From Lucinisca nassula (Eukaryota > Mollusca > Bivalvia > Lucinida > Lucinidae), in contig OY757010.1 in NCBI GenBank assembly GCA_963580285.1, positions 149,778,675-149,842,674 of the forward strand: DNA of 64,000 nt, given 5' to 3'. The notes below the pieces were generated by a model. The model did not search any database, was not told the origin of the DNA, and saw only the letters and a program-made list of their open reading frames with translations. Positions 33,860-44,012 of this stretch are shown here, in pieces. How positions within the stretch are numbered: position 1 is the stretch's first letter; each line of letters starts with the position of its first letter. Position numbers and translations under genes: made by a program.

Positions 33860-33905
33860 ATCAGGTGAGCGATCCAGGGCCATCATGGCCCTCTTGTGTT
33901 TTATA
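33860..33905 (+). repeat. HINE module junction 2
   Basis: Same fusion as at 31637: 3' hairpin plus TCTTGTGTTTTATATTAG joined to GATCACTTTTTGTCTGTC with the 5' inverted repeat missing. About 2.26 kb separate junctions 1 and 2. Confidence 0.8.
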
Positions 33906-35089
33906 TTAGGATCACTTTTTGTCTGTCATCCGTGCGTAAACAATTTCTTGAAACAACATCTCCTCCTAAACCACTGATCGGATTTTGACCAAACTTCACA
34001 GGAATGATCCTTAGGTGGGCCCCTTTCAAAGTTGTTCAAATGGTTCCGGTCCGTTGCACATATAGGTCACAGAAGCCAAAAATAGATTTTTTTCACCGAA
34101 AACTTTAAAAATCTTCTTCTCTGAAACTGCAAGACCCAGGTCTTTGATATTTGGTATGAAGCTTCATCTAGTGAACCCCTACCAAGATTGTTCAAATTAT
34201 AGTGCTGGGGCCAAAAATGCCCCCGCCCCGGGGCCCTTTGGTTTTACATGGGCTTATATAGGGAAAATCTTTAAAAATCTTCTTCTCTGAAACTGCAAGG
34301 CCCAGGACTTTGATATTTGGTATGAAACTTCATCTAGTGGAATCCTACCAAGATTGTTCAAATTATAAGGCTTGGGCCAAAAATGCCCCCACCCCGGGGC
34401 CCTTTGGTTTTACATGGGCTTATATAGGGAAAATCTTTAAAAATCTTCTTTTCTGAAACTGCAAGGCCCAGGTCTTTGATATTTGGTATGAAGTTTCATC
34501 TTATGGACCTCTATGAAGATTGTTCAAATTATAGCGTTGAGGCCAAAATTGCCCCCGCTCCTGGGCCCTTTGGTTTTTCATAGACTTATATAGGGAAAAT
34601 CTTGAAAAATCAAATTATAGCCCTGAGGCCACAAATGCCCCCGCCTCGGGGCCCTTTGGTTTAACATAGACTTATATAGGGGAAATCTTTAAAAATCTTC
34701 TTCTATGAAACCACAGGGCCTAGGTCTTTGATATTTGGTGTGAAATTTCATCTAGTGGACCTCTATCAAGATTGTTCAAATTATAGCCCTGGGGCCAAAA
34801 ATGCCCCCGCACCAAGACCCTTTGGTTTTACATAGACTTATTTAGGGAAATCTTTAAAAATCTAGTTCTCTGAAACTGCAAGGCCCATGTCTTTAATATT
34901 TGGTATGGAGCTTCATCTAGAGGACAATTATAGCCTTTGTTGATATTTGGTATGAAGCTTCACCTTTTTAGACCTCCCTCAACATTATGCACATTATAAC
35001 CTTGGGGTCAATAATGGCCCTCGCCGGGGCCCACTTGTTACGCTATTGATCAGGTGAGCGATCCAGGGCCATCATGGCCCTCTTGTTTT

Positions 35090-35341
35090 ATGAATTCTAA
35101 GGTCTGTGTTTTTATTAAAAAGTATTGCAACACCTCGTGAGTTGGACTTAAAATGGCTGAAAATACTCTTACTATTGCCCCATTGATCTATAATAGCAGC
35201 TTCGTTTTCATTCAAAAAATGAGTATCTTGGAGGCAGTAAATGTCAAAATTCTTATTTTGTATGTATTCAAAGACATCAGACCTCTTTTCGGAACCTTGC
35301 AGGCCTTGTACATTACAGGATAGAATATGTAAATTAGTCAT
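35090..35341 (-). pseudogene. LINE 1 endonuclease N-terminal half
   Basis: It starts MTNLHILSCNVQGL and goes on DIYCLQDTHF and SRGVAILFNKNTDLRIHK, the beginning of an APE-type endonuclease (Asn box, LQ-D/E-TH box). It stops at the right edge of the HINE, and the rest continues at 27730. The catalytic Glu of the LQETH box is Asp here. Joining point: ...LRIH here, KIVDD there; the shared T/A run is at the insertion site. No ORF1 was recognised upstream. Confidence 0.88.
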
Positions 35342-35773
35342 TTTTGTCTTTTAAGTCGAACAATGTCATATTGTACTGTGCAAGATGGGATACAGTGGGA
35401 ATGGCTGCCGAGCCTTTTAATGTAACACAAAACATAAGCAATACATACATAAAGAACAGAAAAGCAAAAGACATGTAATGCCTGAATCTATGTTCTACTA
35501 TGTCAAATTAGTTTAACAGAGTTTTAGAAGTGTTTATCTTTTATTATATTGAGACAAAATACAGCAGAATATCTATATGAAAAGGTCAGGCTCTTTTGAA
35601 CAGTCCCAATGGTGGTCTCAGTTTAAAGGACTCTTGGGTAGAAAATGTAAAGAGTGAAAGGTCTAGACCATTTAAAAATACTATTAAAAGCATAGTTGTC
35701 TGAAATCTAAATGGTCTTGATGGAGTAATTTCAATAAGTAGCTGCTAGTAACTATTTTTCAAGTACCACTAAA
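35342..35773. other. Possible LINE 1 5' region; nothing else seen
   Basis: AT-rich sequence upstream (minus strand) of the endonuclease start. It could include the LINE 5' untranslated region, but I cannot see its border or any ORF1. Confidence 0.35.
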
Positions 35774-36014
35774 CCCTAAGATGCCAAAAAGACTGATTCA
35801 GAGAATGTAACGTCCGCCTATGCTGTCTGCTGCATCTTCTTGCAAACATTTTTTTTAAAGAAAATAATTTTTGTATACCAGCAAACAGTGTGGACCCTGA
35901 TCAGACTGCTCCACACACAGAAGCCGGCCCGAGCCCACATTGCTTGCAACAATGAATAAAAGTAACCAGAACACAACCAAGCAGATGACAATCTTTGTGA
36001 TTGGCACCCAAGGG
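35774..36014 (+). mobile_element. Lone degraded copy of the 8.5-9.5 kb MITE
   Basis: CCCTAAGATGCC at the left, TGCTGTCTGCTGC, TTGTATACCAGCAAACAGTG, the palindrome half GACCCTGATCAGACTGCTCC, AGCAGATGACAATC and a degraded right end (CCAAGGGCCAAA). Flanking TTAA is mutated on both sides. Confidence 0.65.
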
Positions 36015-36092
36015 CCAAAGCACAGTCCTATTATAAATCAACACCCTATTATGACGTGATATTTTGTTTAGATGGACTACTTAAGAGAGAAA

Positions 36093-36286
36093 CTAACCCC
36101 TATCCAGCTGTTCATGGCAACCCCTACTTTTGCAAACAGTGCAGATCCAGATCAGATAGCTTCAGGATCTACACTGTTTAACATTCAGTTTGTGAATTTG
36201 CAGCAATAAAGAACATCAACAATCTGACACGTTCAAAGTCAGAAATGGGTGTGTCCAACAGTATTATGCAGCAGGGTAAGGGTCAA
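36093..36286 (+). mobile_element. piggyBac-like MITE, degraded copy
   Basis: Ends CCCCTATCCAGCTG and GCAGCAGGGTAAGGG, with CTAA/TCAA in place of TTAA. It retains TTTGCAAACAGTGCAGATCC and AAATGGGTGTG. The internal palindrome is shortened. Confidence 0.7.
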
Positions 36287-36901
36287 TGTCATGAAGCCAT
36301 TCTAGCCAAAAGAGTGACTTCAGCAATATATGAATGTTTATCATATGACGCCGCGTCTGAGAATGTAATAATGCCATGTAAAAAATTTGATAATCCACTA
36401 CTGGATTAAATATGCAAATTAGCTAGATACGCCCCGTAACGTTACATATACAACGGCCTTAACAATGCTGCATTTACTAAGGGCGCAATATTTCCATTTT
36501 TGTTAAAGAGTCGTGAATAAAATGCGTTTTAAATATCATTTGATAAATAGAATCTTGCATTCACGCCCATGCATTATTAAAACTCATTGAAGAAAAGGGA
36601 CAAAATGCTCGACAAAGCCTCACATTTTATCCCTTTTCCTCAACTCGCTCAGTAACTTCAACAATACATGAGCACTCATGCAAGATCCGCTGTATATATG
36701 TTTCTGAGTGTGGCAAAGTTATGATTAAAATAAGTAATCTTTATCACAGGAAACAATTATAATGAGAAGACAGTAGGCTATTTCAAGACAATAAGCAATT
36801 CTAATTGGCTCCTCTAAGACCCCACAAGTCGCCATCTTAGAAATTTTTTTAGTAACCCTTCAAAACACGCTATGCTATAACGTTGTCTGGTTGCAACCTG
36901 G
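36287..36901. other. Intronic stretch, no gene
   Basis: Unique-looking AT-rich DNA. I see no exon-like segment with matching splice sites and no repeat family. Confidence 0.4.
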
Positions 36902-37081
36902 TTAACTCTTATCCCGCTATTCACCACTACTCCAGTCTTTGCATTGTGGGTCTAGGTCAAATGGCTTCTGAAGTGGCCATCCGATCGGGATCCACACTGT
37001 TCATTATACATCTGTGAAGTATATGTTATGAAATGTGATTAGCTGACAGTTGACTGACATGTTCAGCGGGATAAGGGTCAA
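36902..37081 (+). mobile_element. piggyBac-like MITE, degraded copy
   Basis: TTAACTCTTATCCCGCTATT opens it and AGCGGGATAAGGGTCAA closes it. TCAAATGGCTTCTGAAGTGG and GATCCACACTGTTC are remnants of the internal palindrome. Confidence 0.72.
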
Positions 37082-37142
37082 TACATCTATACCAACAGAA
37101 AGTGTATAAGTTGTATACAAAAATGATCATAAATGATCAAAC

Positions 37143-37345
37143 GAGATAACTCAGTTACCGCAATGACCCCAAGCATTGGGACAGACAGGCCTAAGCAAAC
37201 AGTGCAGACCCAGATCAGACTGCTCCTGAACTACACTGTTTGCCATTCTGTCTGCATCTTTTATACCCCCTGCTAGATCATGTAATAAATTTGTTGAAAT
37301 TTTTGGAGCATTACAGCAAGGCCTCAAGGTGTCTCAATTCTTGGG
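37143..37345 (+). repeat. Second copy of the repeat at 9788-9990
   Basis: CAGTTACCGCAATGACCCC, AGCAAACAGTGCAGACCC, TGCTAGATCATGTAATAAAT and TTGTTGAAATTTTTGG parallel 9788-9990 in order. Part of the palindrome is deleted. Confidence 0.6.
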
Positions 37346-37870
37346 ATCCCTACGGAAAGTGTTATTTTACCAGCTTTTTTCCAATAATTATATATATGCA
37401 ATTACTGTCTTTGTACTACACTCCATTTGTTCCAGCCTCATCGAAACGAAATATGAGACTGTTCCAAGGAGTTTTGTATGATCATAGTGCTATGCCCATC
37501 TTCCTCTACCTTACACCTGCAAGGAAGTAGGAATGGGCTCATATCAGCAAAAAAAAAAAAAAAATATATAGCTATGGGTCACTATCATTGAGAATGATTC
37601 CCAGAGATAATGGCATCTTCTGAATTAAATGTGGCAGATCAGTTCAGACCAAGATCAGACCCCACAATGTGGCCCATTCTCCACTGTCTGTTTCCCAGCT
37701 CTATGTTGTCCATTACCATGACAATAACCATATAACACTTGTGTCCCATAACCCATCGTACACCAGTGGACTCTTCCATAGCTATATGTTGGACAAGTCC
37801 ATTTGTCATAAAGGGGTGTCAGACCCATTTTTTTGTTTTTACACTATTTTTGATGGAAGACTGTTAACAA
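37346..37870. other. Intronic stretch, no gene
   Basis: An A-run (37546-37563) and a small AGACCAAGATCAGACCCCAC remnant of the palindromic core at about 37648. Frames at 37240-37530 and 37669-38004 show no domain. Confidence 0.4.
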
Positions 37871-37940
37871 ACAGTGCAGGCCCTGATCAGATGCCACATT
37901 CTGCGGCATCCAATCTGGGCTTGCTCCGTTTGCCAAGGTG
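37868..37940 (+). repeat. Palindromic CAAACAGTG core
   Basis: AACAAACAGTGCAGGCCC, CTGATCAGATGCCACATTC and its mirror GCGGCATCCAATCTGGGC form an imperfect palindrome like those at 1091 and 61005. Confidence 0.6.
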
Positions 37941-38274
37941 TCCCTTTAGGGGCCTCCGGCATATAATAGGATTAGCAATCAAAAGAATGGCCACTAATCA
38001 GTAAAGAATCAGCCAGCTGCTACAGGTCAGCCTCAAGACATTTTTTTAGGCTGTAGACAAAATGTAGAGATCTTACCTCCTTCCAAGTTATCTGCTTCGT
38101 TATGGCTGTGATATAACAAGAATCCAAAGATATGTGCCTGATTTGCATAAAAATAAGTTGGCTCACACACTTCAGCACTCATACCTTATTAAATTGCACT
38201 AGAAGTTACCTAAATGACAGTTGCCACAAAGATCCCAAGAATTCGGGCACCTGAAAATAGAGCTCCAACCGCCA

Positions 38275-38640
38275 TCCACAACAACCCCCATCTTTGCCAA
38301 CAGTGCAGATCCAGCTCAGATGGCTTCTCATCAAGATTTACAATATTTGACATTCAGTTTATGACTTTGTTTGAAATGAGATTTATTTGTTTGTTTGATT
38401 TGATGTTTAACGTCCCCGTCAACACTGTAGGTCATTTCGGTGATGCTGGTTCCAATTTTGTGGGACTCTTACCCGACATTGAGATGAAATGACATCTCAA
38501 GCCCCCTCGCCTGAAATGAGATTTAACATCCCTGTGAACACTGTATAGTCATCCCAGAGGCGTTATGACCTTGTTAGATTGAATTATATCAAGTAATTGT
38601 TCTGGCTAGTTCAAAGCCAGAAACGCCAACCGCTGTCTTT
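38275..38640 (+). mobile_element. Degraded MITE split by a SINE
   Basis: AACAACCCCCATCTTTGCC, AACAGTGCAGATCCAGCTC and TTTGACATTCAGTTTATGA belong to the piggyBac-like MITE family. The part after the SINE (38526 on) has ATTATATCAAGTAATTGTTC, TTCAAAGCCAGAAA. No clean terminal TTAA remains. Confidence 0.55.
38372..38525 (-). mobile_element. 5'-truncated SINE with a 14-bp target duplication
   Basis: TGAAATGAGATTTA flanks both sides (38372-38385 and 38512-38525). The body 38386-38511 is the reverse of ...GGGCTTGAGATGTCATTTC...AATTTTGTGGGAC...GACGTTAAACATCAAATC(AAAC)n. The clear duplication dates the insertion after the host MITE. Confidence 0.88.
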
Positions 38641-38812
38641 GCAAACAGTGTAGATCCTGGTCAGGTGGCTTCAGAAGCCATATGGTCGAGATCCACACTG
38701 TTTGACATTCAGTTTTTGGATTTGTTGAAATAAATTATATCAAGTAATCTAATTAATTCAAAATTTGAAGAATGAGTGTGGCTAAATGGAATATTCAGTA
38801 GGACAAGGGCCA
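38641..38812 (+). mobile_element. piggyBac-like MITE, left end worn
   Basis: CAAACAGTGTAGATCCTGG, AGAAGCCATATGG, TTATATCAAGTAATCTAATT and GAGTGTGGCTAAATGG, ending CAGTAGGACAAGGGCCAA. The TTAA is lost. Confidence 0.65.
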
Positions 38813-38874
38813 ATGCCACCAAAACCAGAAACACAGTTGCAAAACAAGAAAGTAAATTTTGAATAGATGGCACA

Positions 38875-38942
38875 AAGTGCAGACCCTGATCAGACCGCTC
38901 CCTTCAGTCAAGGAACAGTCTGATCTGGGGCCTCACTGCGAG
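38875..38942 (+). repeat. Palindromic core, lone copy
   Basis: AGTGCAGACCCTGATCAGAC, CGCTCC and the mirror GGAACAGTCTGATCTGGGG form a hairpin like those in the 8.5-9.5 kb array. Confidence 0.6.
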
Positions 38943-39127
38943 CTCAGATTTCGTACCCGAAAATTTGGGGTCACCAGTGTCTTTGCTGCAGTCTAACTAT
39001 AGTATGTGTTACAAAGCATCATTATTTAGGGTCTTTGTTTTCTAGTTATGTCTTTTTGACCACCTCAGCTATGTCAGAGCAAATGTCAAATTTATACCGC
39101 TTCCCCTCCTTAGTTTTCCCAAAAACG

Positions 39128-39190
39128 CTTCCATTGACCTTTACAGTGTTGATGGGGACGTTAAACTTCAAATCAAACAAACAAAATCAT
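39128..39190 (+). mobile_element. SINE 3' tail fragment
   Basis: TTGACCTTTACAGTGTTGAT, GGGGACGTTAAACTTCAAAT and CAAACAAACAAAA are the 3' end of the GTTAAACCTCAA SINE. Confidence 0.75.
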
Positions 39191-39566
39191 GAAACTTACA
39201 AACAAGTAAGTCAGGCTGAAAAAGCTCGGAGGAGTTTGAAAACTCGTGAGGTTTGCCTATTTATCACAGAGTAACATCCCTTTGATATCAGCAGTTAATT
39301 GCTTATTTTTGAACTTGTCATCACCATAGCCACTTCAGTTTAGATCGGATCTTTTTAGCATGTCAGGAATAAAAGCTTGAATGAGTTTGAAAACCGTGAG
39401 GTCAGCCTGTTTATCATAGAGTTACATTCTACTTGATTTGCAGAAAATGCTTACCCTGTCATCACCATGTCCTCCCATAAAGCCTTCAGTAAAGGTTGGC
39501 ACTTCCTTAAACTTTGAATTTGTTAGCTCAGGTGAGCGATACAGGACCAAGCTAGCTTGGTCCTCT
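39191..39566 (+). mobile_element. 3' part of an AGCTCACCTGGGCC-type HINE
   Basis: Two worn 161-bp units (TTATCACAGAGTAACATCCC, TTGTCATCACCATAGCCAC, TTCAGTTTAGATCGGATC) lead to the 3' end AGGTGAGCGATACAGG, hairpin GGACCAAGCTAGCTTGGTCC and TCTTGTT. This supplies the terminus missing from the 10-18.6 kb element. Confidence 0.68.
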
Positions 39567-39874
39567 TGTTACAGTAGTAGATATCATCTGAAAATATGAT
39601 AAGCAGAGCCTCAGATCAGATATACACACACTATGACAAGAGTTTGAACTTACCTTTGTTTTGATACCGTATTTATCCTAAATATTCAGACACCTCATCT
39701 CTTTACCGTACTTGTTCTAAAATTGTAACACGTACACTCTACTGCCAAATGTTGCGTCTAGAAATAGCTGGATGATTGGCAAACAGTGTAGATCCTGATT
39801 TTGCAGTTGAGTGTTGCTGCATAGATAGTATAATATCTCAAGTTTCTATATCTACAATTTCAAGATGCTTGCTG

Positions 39875-40117
39875 GGCCCGAGGTTATAAAACGTTTTTCA
39901 TGCTCAACTCAGCTGAGCATGAAATTTATCCTGCTCTTTAATTTTAAAATGCCAACAGTTGTTGGCATTTTAAAATTTATGAGCTTGATAAATGACAATC
40001 TATGCTGATCTGAGCAAGAATATTGCCTGATTTGTTTGTATTCTAATAGTTATAAGCATTACAGATTCCATGCTCAGCTGAGTTGAGCATGAAAAAAAGT
40101 TTTATAACCTCAGGGCC
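39875..40117. mobile_element. MITE with GGCCC..GGTTATAAAAC ends, copy 1
   Basis: GGCCCGAGGTTATAAAAC at the left mirrors GTTTTATAACCTCAGGGCC at the right. Next to each end is a self-complementary block (CATGCTCAACTCAGCTGAGC and its mirror). The middle has TTTTAAAATGCCAACAGTTG and its mirror. Non-coding, 243 bp. Sister at 48999-49245. Confidence 0.8.
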
Positions 40118-40274
40118 GGGTCTGTGTAGCTGAGCAGGACAGTTCAGTCTTACCTGGTTGTAAACCCTGAAGACATGTTTTCTCAGGAAGGGGCTCATAT
40201 GGTAAATACAGTATACTACACCACAATCTCTTTATAACACTATTAATGGAGTCCAAAGCAGAAACTCTGTTAGT

Positions 40275-40375
40275 TAAATAACGTTTTATATCCAAACAAA
40301 AATGTTTAGATTATATAGAAAAATGACCATTTATGGTCATTTTTCTATTTAATCTATACATTTTTGGAATCCATA
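40275..40375. repeat. Imperfect hairpin, about 38-bp arms
   Basis: ATATAGAAAAATGACCAT faces ATGGTCATTTTTCTAT, with further matches outward (CAAAAATGTTTAGAT / ATCTATACATTTTTGG). Confidence 0.65.
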
Positions 40376-40415
40376 TTGAAATCGTATTATTTCCAAAACT
40401 GTGTTATAACCAACC

Positions 40416-40628
40416 ATGTTATATTGAGGTTGTGGTGTACCACATAATGTTATATTGAGGTTGTGGTGTAACACATAATGTTATATTGAGGTTGTGGTGT
40501 ACCACATAATGTTATATTGAGGTTGTGGTGTACCACATAATGTTATATTGAGGTTGTGGTGTACCACATAATGTTATATTGAGGTTGTGGTGTACCACAT
40601 ACTGTTATATTGAGGTTGTGGTGTACCA
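40416..40628 (+). repeat. 31-bp minisatellite, nearly 7 copies
   Basis: Unit ATGTTATATTGAGGTTGTGG + TGTACCACATA starts at 40416, 40447, 40478, 40509, 40540, 40571 and 40602. Only single-base differences were seen, so it is young. Confidence 0.92.
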
Positions 40629-40717
40629 ATGATTGGGCATCATTCCCACATAGTCATATAAGAGGCTTACGTTATATCAAGCTACAAATCTATCTCAACA
40701 GCAAGATTGCATGGATA

Positions 40718-41145
40718 TCATCATGGTGTAGTTTATATTTTCTTGTCCTTTGAAGTTTGAAAATATCTGATGGTAACTATCCAAAACTAGCTAGTCTGGC
40801 CCAGAAAGACTTGTTCACTGTATACTTTTCAGTTCTGTATGTATTCCTCGCTTCCAAAGGATAACCCTTTCATAGAACATAATAAACATCACTGCAGCTG
40901 GTGTTAAGGGAATGTGGGGCAGCTGTGAAAAGCCACCCTGTCGTTCATCATAGTGTAGTTTATGTTCTCTTGTCCTTTGGGATCATTGATTCCATTATGA
41001 AATTTTGAAAATACCTGATGGCAACTGATGAGGCCTAATTGGCCAAAACCAGCTAGTCTGGTCCATAAAAAATGTGCACAGTCCATACTTAGCAGCTCTG
41101 TTCCATGGATAACCGTTTCATAGAACATATTTGAGACTTTGAAAT
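40718..41145 (+). repeat. Direct duplication, about 226-bp offset
   Basis: TCATCATGGTGTAGTTTATA, CTTGTCCTTTG, GAAAATATCTGATGG, CTAGCTAGTCTGG and TTTCATAGAACATA recur from about 40945 in the same order, with a 40-bp insertion in the second copy. No gene is seen. Confidence 0.65.
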
Positions 41146-41353
41146 CACTGCTAATGATATGAGGTGGCACTACAAAGCAGTTAGACATGCGTGCTCAGAA
41201 CAGCCACACATCCACCTGTTATTGCAAGGGTTGTAAGTAAAGTTATCTCTCTTTGGATAGCCCGGAGCCTATACAAGCTTCATGCAATCAGTGAAGACTG
41301 ATCAGACTGTGCAGATGCACAGGCTGATCTGAGTCTTTACTACTCATACAGGT

Positions 41354-41478
41354 CTTAATTAGGGCCCCGCACTGAAAGTGTGGGTGCCCTATAGTAATCA
41401 CTCTGTCCGTCCGTCTGTCTGTCCGTCCATCTGTCCGTCCACAAATTTCTGATAGCGCTGCCGGGGCCCTAGTCAGTT
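41354..41478 (+). mobile_element. Minimal HINE-like element without core units
   Basis: TTAGGGCCCCGCACTGAAAG with a GTGTGGGTGCCC mirror, a GTCCGTCCGTCTGTCTGTCC tract, then GCCGGGGCCCTAGT as an inverted end. It has the head, microsatellite and tail hairpins but no tandem core. Confidence 0.5.
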
Positions 41479-41749
41479 TCACTGACAGCTCTAGTGTAAG
41501 TTTAAACATGCCCAGGCTCATGTATCTTTGATAAACTGTAATTGCTACAAAAAATTCTACCTTCTAGCCAAATTCAAGAAATTGATTTTGCTTTAGGAAT
41601 GATTGCCAAAAAAAAAAACTGGTAGGACTACAGACAGTGCTGACATTGGTGAGACTGCTGTGTTGGTTTTGTGGGGTGTAGCCTGGTCTATTGCTTCTTG
41701 ATACTTACATTAAACATTAGTCACTATAACTTTTCTTCTTGTTTTCCAG

Positions 41750-41805
41750 AGTAATAGATGGCAGTATAAAGAATTTCAAAGCATTTTTCAGATGGCTCTA
41801 TGTTG
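41750..41805 (+). CDS. ANAPC4: ANAPC4 coding exon (fourth in window)
   Basis: The acceptor is TTGTTTTCCAG, ending at 41749; the donor is GTAAGTAAA at 41806. Its first base completes CAA (Q). It then reads VIDGSIKNFKAFFRWLYV plus one base. The NFKAFFRWLYV segment is, as I recall, identical in vertebrate ANAPC4, which makes this the strongest single piece of evidence for the gene. It lies 32 kb downstream of the previous exon, across the LINE and HINE block. Confidence 0.96.
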
Positions 41806-41866
41806 GTAAGTAAACAAAAGGATAATGGATTCACTAAAGGGAGATTACTTTTTTCCATCCTTATCC

Positions 41867-42967
41867 TTTTTTTAGCTCACCTGTCACGTAGTGACGAGGT
41901 GAGCTTTTGGGATCACTTTTTTATCCGTTGTCCTTCATGCGTGCGTCTGTGCATGTGTGCATGCATCTGTGCGTAAACATTTTCTTCAAATGACATCTCC
42001 TCCTAACCACTGATCAGATTTTGACCAAACTTCACAGGAATGATGCTTAGGTGGTCCCCTTTCAAAGTTGTTCAAATGGTTCTGGTTTGTTGCACATCTA
42101 GGTCACAGGAGCTAAAAATAGATTTTTTACTGAAAATTTTAAAAAAATATTCTTCTCTGAAACCGCATGGCCCAGGTCTTTGATATTTGGTATGAAGCTT
42201 CATCTAGTGGAATCTACCAAAACTGTTCAAATTATAGCCCTGGGGACAAAAATGTCCCTGCCCCGGGGCCCTTTGGTTTCACATAGGCTTATATAGGGAA
42301 AATCTTTAAAAATCTTCTTTTCTGAAACCGCAAGGCCCAGGGCTTTGATATTTGGTATGAAGCTTCATCTAGTGGACCTCTACCAAGATTGTTCAAATTA
42401 TAGCCCTTGGGCCAAAAATGGCCCCCGCCCCGGGGCCCTTTGGTTTTACATAGACTTATATAGGGAAAATCTTTAAAAATCTTCTTCTCTGAAACTGCAA
42501 GGCCCAGGTCTTTGGTATTTGGTGTGAAGCTTCATCTAGTGGACCTCTATCAAAGTTGTTCAAATTATAGCCCTGGGGCCAAAAATGGCTCTGCCCCGGG
42601 GCCCTTTGGTTTTACATAGAGTTATATAAGGAAAATCTTTAAAAATCGTCTTCTCTGAAACTGCAAGGCACAGGTCTTTGATATTTGGTGTGAACCTTCA
42701 TCTGGTGGACTTCTATCAAAATTGTTCAAATTATAGCCATAAGAAATAGAAGTCAAGACAATGAAAACCTTTGAAAATCTTCTTGTCTGAAAGCAGAAGG
42801 CCAAGGCCTTTGATATTTGGTATGAAGCTTCGTCTTGTGGATTTCTACCAAGATTGCTAACTTATAGCCCTGGGGCCAAAAATGGTCCACCCCACGGGGA
42901 CCACAAGGGGCCCACTTGTTACCCTATGGATCAGGTGAGCGATCCAGGGCCATCATGGCCCACTTGT
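41867..42967 (+). mobile_element. AGCTCACC HINE, single module, about 5 units
   Basis: TTTTTTTAGCTCACCTGTCA, GTCACGTAGTGACGAGGTGA, a worn microsatellite, then 166-bp units (GAAACCGCATGGCCCAGG, TTCATCTAGTGGA, CCCCGGGGCCCTTTGG). It ends with GGTGAGCGATCCAGG, hairpin GGGCCATCATGGCCC and ACTTGTTG. It starts 61 bases after the fourth exon and is the cleanest single-module copy in the window. Confidence 0.82.
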
Positions 42968-43180
42968 TGTACTATCTGGGAGCAAACTCTTTTCTTTAAA
43001 AAATAGCCTCCAGATTTGAGGGACATTGGTTCTGCAAATGCCAGCTGCTGAAATTGTTTATCTCTAATTGATACCAGCATCATTCTACAAAAAAGTTTTC
43101 CTACTTAAATCAGTGAAGAACATATTTTTCATTCTCACGAATATTAAAATCGTTGAACAAGGGAAAGTTCATGCTTTATA
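42968..43180. other. Intronic stretch, nothing recognised
   Basis: Short AT-rich single-copy-looking sequence between the HINE end and the Tc1-like element end. Confidence 0.4.
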
Positions 43181-43349
43181 TACACCGCTCAAAACAGTTA
43201 AAGTTGCAAACACGTATTTCCACAAATCACAGCCTTTAACCTGTTAAGGAAGAATTTGCATAAATGTATGAGAAATCGCCATCTTTACGTCAGATTATTT
43301 CAAATGTCATAGACATGCACAAAGCATTCTTTTTTTCCTGTCAGCAATG

Positions 43350-44012
43350 TTAATGACCACCGCGAGCAGCACAACACTCCTGGCATCGCCGAGGCATGCT
43401 AGGAACCAAATTTTGAACAGTTTGTAAAGCTAGTGTTTCCCACTCATGTCTAAAGATGTTTGTGAGTTCTTGAATAGGCATTGGTGGATGATCCCCCTGT
43501 GAGATACATCTGTAAAGAATGTCCCACACATGTTTTATTATGTTTAAGTCAGGAGAACATGCCGGCCAGTCCATTGCTTCAATAGTCTCAAGATTAAGGT
43601 AATCCATGCACACTCTAGCAGTATGGGGGTGCGCATTATCCTGCATCAGAATGAAATTGTCCCTGATTGCCCCAGCGAAAGGCCTCACAATAGGATCTAG
43701 AATTTCATCTTGATATCGAAATGCAGTCAATATACGTCCATTTATCACGTACAAGTCCGTTCGGCCTTCATAAGAAATTCCACCCCATACCATCACTGAC
43801 CCCCCTCCATATCTATCTTTCCACAATGTTGCAGTCCTTGTATCATTCTCCTGGTTGTCTCAAGACATGAACACGTCGATCACATGCACTCAGATGAAAT
43901 CTGCTTTCATCCTTGAACAGAAGTGTATGCCAGTCTTGCAATCTCCAGTTCTGATGTTCTTGGGCAAACTCATTTCGCCGTGCATGATGTTGCCTGGTTC
44001 AACATGACGTTA
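43350..44012 (-). pseudogene. Tc1-like DD34E transposase, inactive
   Basis: The open part (43350-43826, 158 codons) reads GGGSVMVWGGISYEG, MQDNAHPHTARV (second catalytic Asp, residue 63) and MDWPACSPDLNIIKHVWD. The position 34 residues after that Asp, normally Glu, is Lys (residue 98). Upstream in the same frame is LFKDESRFHL (first catalytic Asp), then a stop in RQPGE-stop-Y. HQNWRLQDWHT lies before it. The N-terminal DNA-binding part is removed by the pogo-like insertion. The stop, the Glu-to-Lys change and the insertion each would inactivate it. Confidence 0.88.

Larger units (their letters stand above)
27731..35089 (+). mobile_element. 7.4 kb HINE concatemer, 166-bp units, inside LINE 1
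   Basis: The left end is TTTTTAGCTCACCGTCACG, with GTCACGTAGTGAC and GGTGAGC making subterminal inverted repeats. A CCGTGCGTGCGTCC microsatellite and about 38 core units of 166 bp follow (landmark TCTTCTCTGA at 28011, 28177, 28343...). Each unit has CCACAAGGCCCAGG, TTTGATATTTGGTATGAAGC, TTCATCTAGTGGACC and CCGGGGCCCTTTGG. Three modules end with GGTGAGCGATCCAGG, hairpin GGGCCATCATGGCCC and TCTTGT (near 31637, 33898, 35085). It sits in a T-run of the LINE, as Helentrons do. The frames inside are not genes. Confidence 0.8.

Noticed and set aside
27931..35050. CRISPR-like regular array
   Set aside because: Units are contiguous 166-bp repeats without unique spacers, and the context is an animal intron.
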